A DNA stretch of 64,000 bases from an uncultured Selenomonas sp. GTDB taxonomy: Bacteria > Bacillota > Negativicutes > Selenomonadales > Selenomonadaceae. The position numbers and the translations under genes are program-made. The first letter of the stretch is position 1. Every line of letters begins with the position of its first letter. The stretch spans positions 124,001-188,000 of the forward strand of contig CAJPOT010000001.1 in NCBI GenBank assembly GCA_905372355.1, in the 5' to 3' direction. Positions 61,832-64,000 of the stretch are shown here, piece after piece. The notes under the pieces are model-generated. The model was not told where the DNA came from, did not search any database, and was given only the letters and a program-made list of their open reading frames with translations.

Positions 61832-64000
61832 TCAAAATGTCCAATTCACGCCCACACTTCCTGTGAAGCCTTCGCGCTTGCCCTGCCAGCTGCTGACATT
61901 GAGGTCGTAGCTGACGCGGCTGTCCTTCGGCGCGAAGCGGTAGCCGAGTTCGAGCATGGCGCTCGCGCCCTTGAGCGACGGGCTTGGCGTCGTCATGCCC
62001 TGGTAGGTGGCGCGCGCCTCGCCTTCGAATTCATAATCCCAGGCAAGACCCGCATAGAAGCGCCCATTTTCGCCCATGTCGTGCGCGTAGCGAGCGCCGA
62101 GGCGCAGACGATGTGAGTTGACGGCATCGAAGTTGTAGTCTTCTCCCGTTGAGAGCTTGGCGCTTGTGCCGCTTTGATGCGAGTAGAAGTACTTGAGGTA
62201 CGTTTCAAGCGAATCTCCCGCGCGGAGCTTCCGTTCCTTTCCCATGCCAAGGTGAATCGCGTAGTAGGGGTTTGAGATGTCGTAGCTCGTGGCTTTTTTG
62301 GCAATGATGCCCGCGTAGTCGCTCTTGATGCGGCCGCCGCGAACGCTGCCTTCGATGTAGAAGCCGCTCTTTTTGTCCTGCCTTGCGAGAAGGCCTGCGC
62401 CGACGTAGCTGACCTTGCCGTCGCCATGCGTGGCGGCCGCATCCTCAAGGTAGGAATCGTAGCTCGCCCTGCCGTATTCGACGAAGGGGCCGAAGGTGAG
62501 GACGCCGTCCTTTGTCGTCTGCTTGCGCGCGAAGCCGACGTTCAGCGTGTAGCCGTGCGTGTCGACGTAGGAGCCGGAATGCACGCGCATGGAGGAGCCG
62601 CCCTGCGCCGCCCATGATGTATAGGCGCCTGTCTGCACATTTGCGGCGGCTGCTGTGACGGCGGAGGCGATGCCTGCATCGGCGAGCAGGCTCATGCCGC
62701 CGCCCAAGACGTCCGTCGTCGCCGCCCTCGTCTCAACGAGGGATTTCGTCTCATTCTTGAGCGATGTTTCTTCGACGGCGGCGATGATCTCGTCCGTGTT
62801 CTTCTTGCGCACGCTGAATTTGTAATCGAGTGATACGCCCTGCGTGCCCGTGATCTCGCCTGCAATTTTCTCGTCGGTTTTCAACGTGCCGCCTTTGGCG
62901 AGCTTCATGAGGCTGAACGTCTCGTTCTGCTGCAGCCGCTTCGCTGCGCCCGAGAAGTCGACGTCAACGTGGAGTCCGCGGATGTCCTTGTCCTTGACGC
63001 CGAGCTTGAGCATCGTCGCCATGGAGGAAGTCGCTCCTTCGGGCAGGTAGAACTTGAGGTTCTGCACGCCTGTGAAGTCATGGATCTCCGTGCCGGCGGA
63101 GCGGATGGCGAGGATGTTCGCCTTGCCGCCCGGGGCGACAGGCGCTGTGCCGCCCGTGACCGTGCCGTGGATCTTCGTGCCATGGAGGTTGATGATGTTG
63201 CCTTCGGTCTTCTTTCCGACGCCGCCGCAGACGTCTGCACCGATGGTGACGGCTCCTAGATGGAGGATGTTGTCCGACGCTTCGCCTTGGGCGGCATGAC
63301 CGCCGCAGATTGCCGCCTGCGTGTCCTTTCGCACATCGACGATGTTCGCCGTCGCATTGCCTGTGCTTTCGGCGAAGCCGCCGTAGGCATTTTTGACTGT
63401 GCTGCCCGCGAGGACGAGTGTGTTGCCTGTGACATTCCCCTTGGCATTCAGGCCGCCGTAGGCGCTTTCGAGTGTGCCGCCCGTGACGGTCAGATTGTTC
63501 CTCTGCACGGTGTTGCCGATGAGTGAGCGTCCGCCCCAGGCGGCCTTGTTGTCGCCCGTTTCATACTTGGCATCGCCGTTGTTCTGGAACTGGAAGCCGC
63601 GGACAACGACTTTCTGCGCTGCCGCGCCCTTCGTATCCGTGTCAATCGTGTATTCATAGTCGCCGACGGTCTTTTCCTTCGCCTTGTCGTATGTCGTGCC
63701 GAAGTCGAGTCCCTTCGCATTTTCCATGAGCGAGAACAATTTTTCTGTGAAGGGTGAGGTCAGCGTCTTGAGGCGATTTTCGTCCAATCCCGAGGCTTCG
63801 AGCTTCTGCCAGTTCAGACCCGCTGTCGCCGCGCCGCCCTTGAGCGTCAGGAGCGTGTCGTTTGCCTTCGCCATGTCCGCGTCGAAGTGGAGCTTCTCGA
63901 AGTTTGCGATCTGTCCGGCCGTGCGCTCGCCGCTGACGACGAGGGTGTTTTCCTTCACGTCCTTGGCATCGCTGCCGCCGTAGATCGTGCCCGTGACCGT
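61832..64000 (-). CDS. Autotransporter (type V secretion) with beta-barrel, 5' part cut off
   Basis: 722 residues visible; the frame stays open to base 64000, so the start and signal peptide are to the right. The passenger part has repeated Gly-rich segments (YGGLNAKGNVTGN, YGGFAESTGNATANI, ICGGHAAQGEASDNIL) typical of beta-helical adhesins. The last 270 residues form the outer-membrane barrel (TLNVGFARKQ, GPFVEYGRASYDSYL, LGYRFAPKDSRV) and end in VNWTF, an aromatic terminus used for barrel insertion. It should be displayed on the cell surface. The perfect palindromic terminator lies 17 bases past the stop. Confidence 0.92.
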   Translation of the reverse strand, partial: TVTGTIYGGSDAKDVKENTLVVSGERTAGQIANFEKLHFDADMAKANDTLLTLKGGAATAGLNWQKLEASGLDENRLKTLTSPFTEKLFSLMENAKGLDFGTTYDKAKEKTVGDYEYTIDTDTKGAAAQKVVVRGFQFQNNGDAKYETGDNKAAWGGRSLIGNTVQRNNLTVTGGTLESAYGGLNAKGNVTGNTLVLAGSTVKNAYGGFAESTGNATANIVDVRKDTQAAICGGHAAQGEASDNILHLGAVTIGADVCGGVGKKTEGNIINLHGTKIHGTVTGGTAPVAPGGKANILAIRSAGTEIHDFTGVQNLKFYLPEGATSSMATMLKLGVKDKDIRGLHVDVDFSGAAKRLQQNETFSLMKLAKGGTLKTDEKIAGEITGTQGVSLDYKFSVRKKNTDEIIAAVEETSLKNETKSLVETRAATTDVLGGGMSLLADAGIASAVTAAAANVQTGAYTSWAAQGGSSMRVHSGSYVDTHGYTLNVGFARKQTTKDGVLTFGPFVEYGRASYDSYLEDAAATHGDGKVSYVGAGLLARQDKKSGFYIEGSVRGGRIKSDYAGIIAKKATSYDISNPYYAIHLGMGKERKLRAGDSLETYLKYFYSHQSGTSAKLSTGEDYNFDAVNSHRLRLGARYAHDMGENGRFYAGLAWDYEFEGEARATYQGMTTPSPSLKGASAMLELGYRFAPKDSRVSYDLNVSSWQGKREGFTGSVGVNWTF

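Overview
The window looks like a chromosomal segment of a Selenomonas-type member of the Negativicutes, a Firmicutes lineage with an outer membrane. Two kinds of evidence meet here. First, the gene order yaaR-holB-ricT-rsmI-abrB-metG-tatD-yabE is the classic Firmicutes block known from Bacillus, and a SCIFF peptide/maturase pair is a clostridial-type trait. Second, there is a lipid A acyltransferase and a type V autotransporter, both of which need an outer membrane. The genus is an inference. Several genes appear to use TTG starts with strong Shine-Dalgarno sequences.

Layout: 1-8.8 kb is housekeeping (lipid A acylation, clamp loader, RicT, rRNA methylation, AbrB, MetRS, TatD, a 3D-domain cell-wall protein). 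An amino-acid permease follows (9.06-10.4 kb). From 10.5 to 26.1 kb lies an array of very large glycan genes. They share interchangeable modules: an N-terminal GT2, a middle GT-like domain, a left-handed beta-helix and a C-terminal GT2. The array also holds a glucose-1-phosphate cytidylyltransferase, a gene with an internal deletion scar and a terminal gene remnant. Two FkbM-type methyltransferases follow (26.1-28.2 kb).

From 28.3 to 36.2 kb seven tightly coupled genes form one apparent operon: aldolase, SDR, TPP enzyme, VOC protein, dehydroquinate-synthase-like cyclase, radical SAM enzyme and NAD-dependent epimerase. I infer an uncommon branched or carbocyclic sugar made for the same glycan. 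The SCIFF ranthipeptide and its radical SAM maturase (36.3-37.9 kb) and a further glycosyltransferase (38-39.8 kb) come next.

From 40 to 48 kb there are a reverse-type rubrerythrin, the tsaE-tsaB-rimI-tsaD t6A/acetylation operon, a zinc-ribbon protein, a flavodoxin with a 24-bp leader hairpin, and phnW-methyltransferase-aepY (phosphonate branch, no PEP mutase in view). From 48.2 to 52 kb an operon carries a small membrane protein, two HMA-like proteins and a P1B-like ATPase with a diverged membrane metal motif. A DinJ/YafQ toxin-antitoxin pair, a Fur-box-controlled DUF2325 gene and feoA-feoB-Cys-rich peptide follow (52-56 kb). The right end has an LCM-type methyltransferase, fumC, a membrane-anchored methyltransferase, a chemoreceptor and the 3' part of an autotransporter running off the window.

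Beyond single genes, the most notable non-coding signal is a dispersed hairpin element (core GTCCAC-AAA-GTGGAC inside CGCAC/GTGCG arms). It lies in the leaders of the permease, feoAB and fumC genes, with diverged copies near 4.2 and 59.5 kb. No tRNA, rRNA, CRISPR array, IS element or prophage was recognised.
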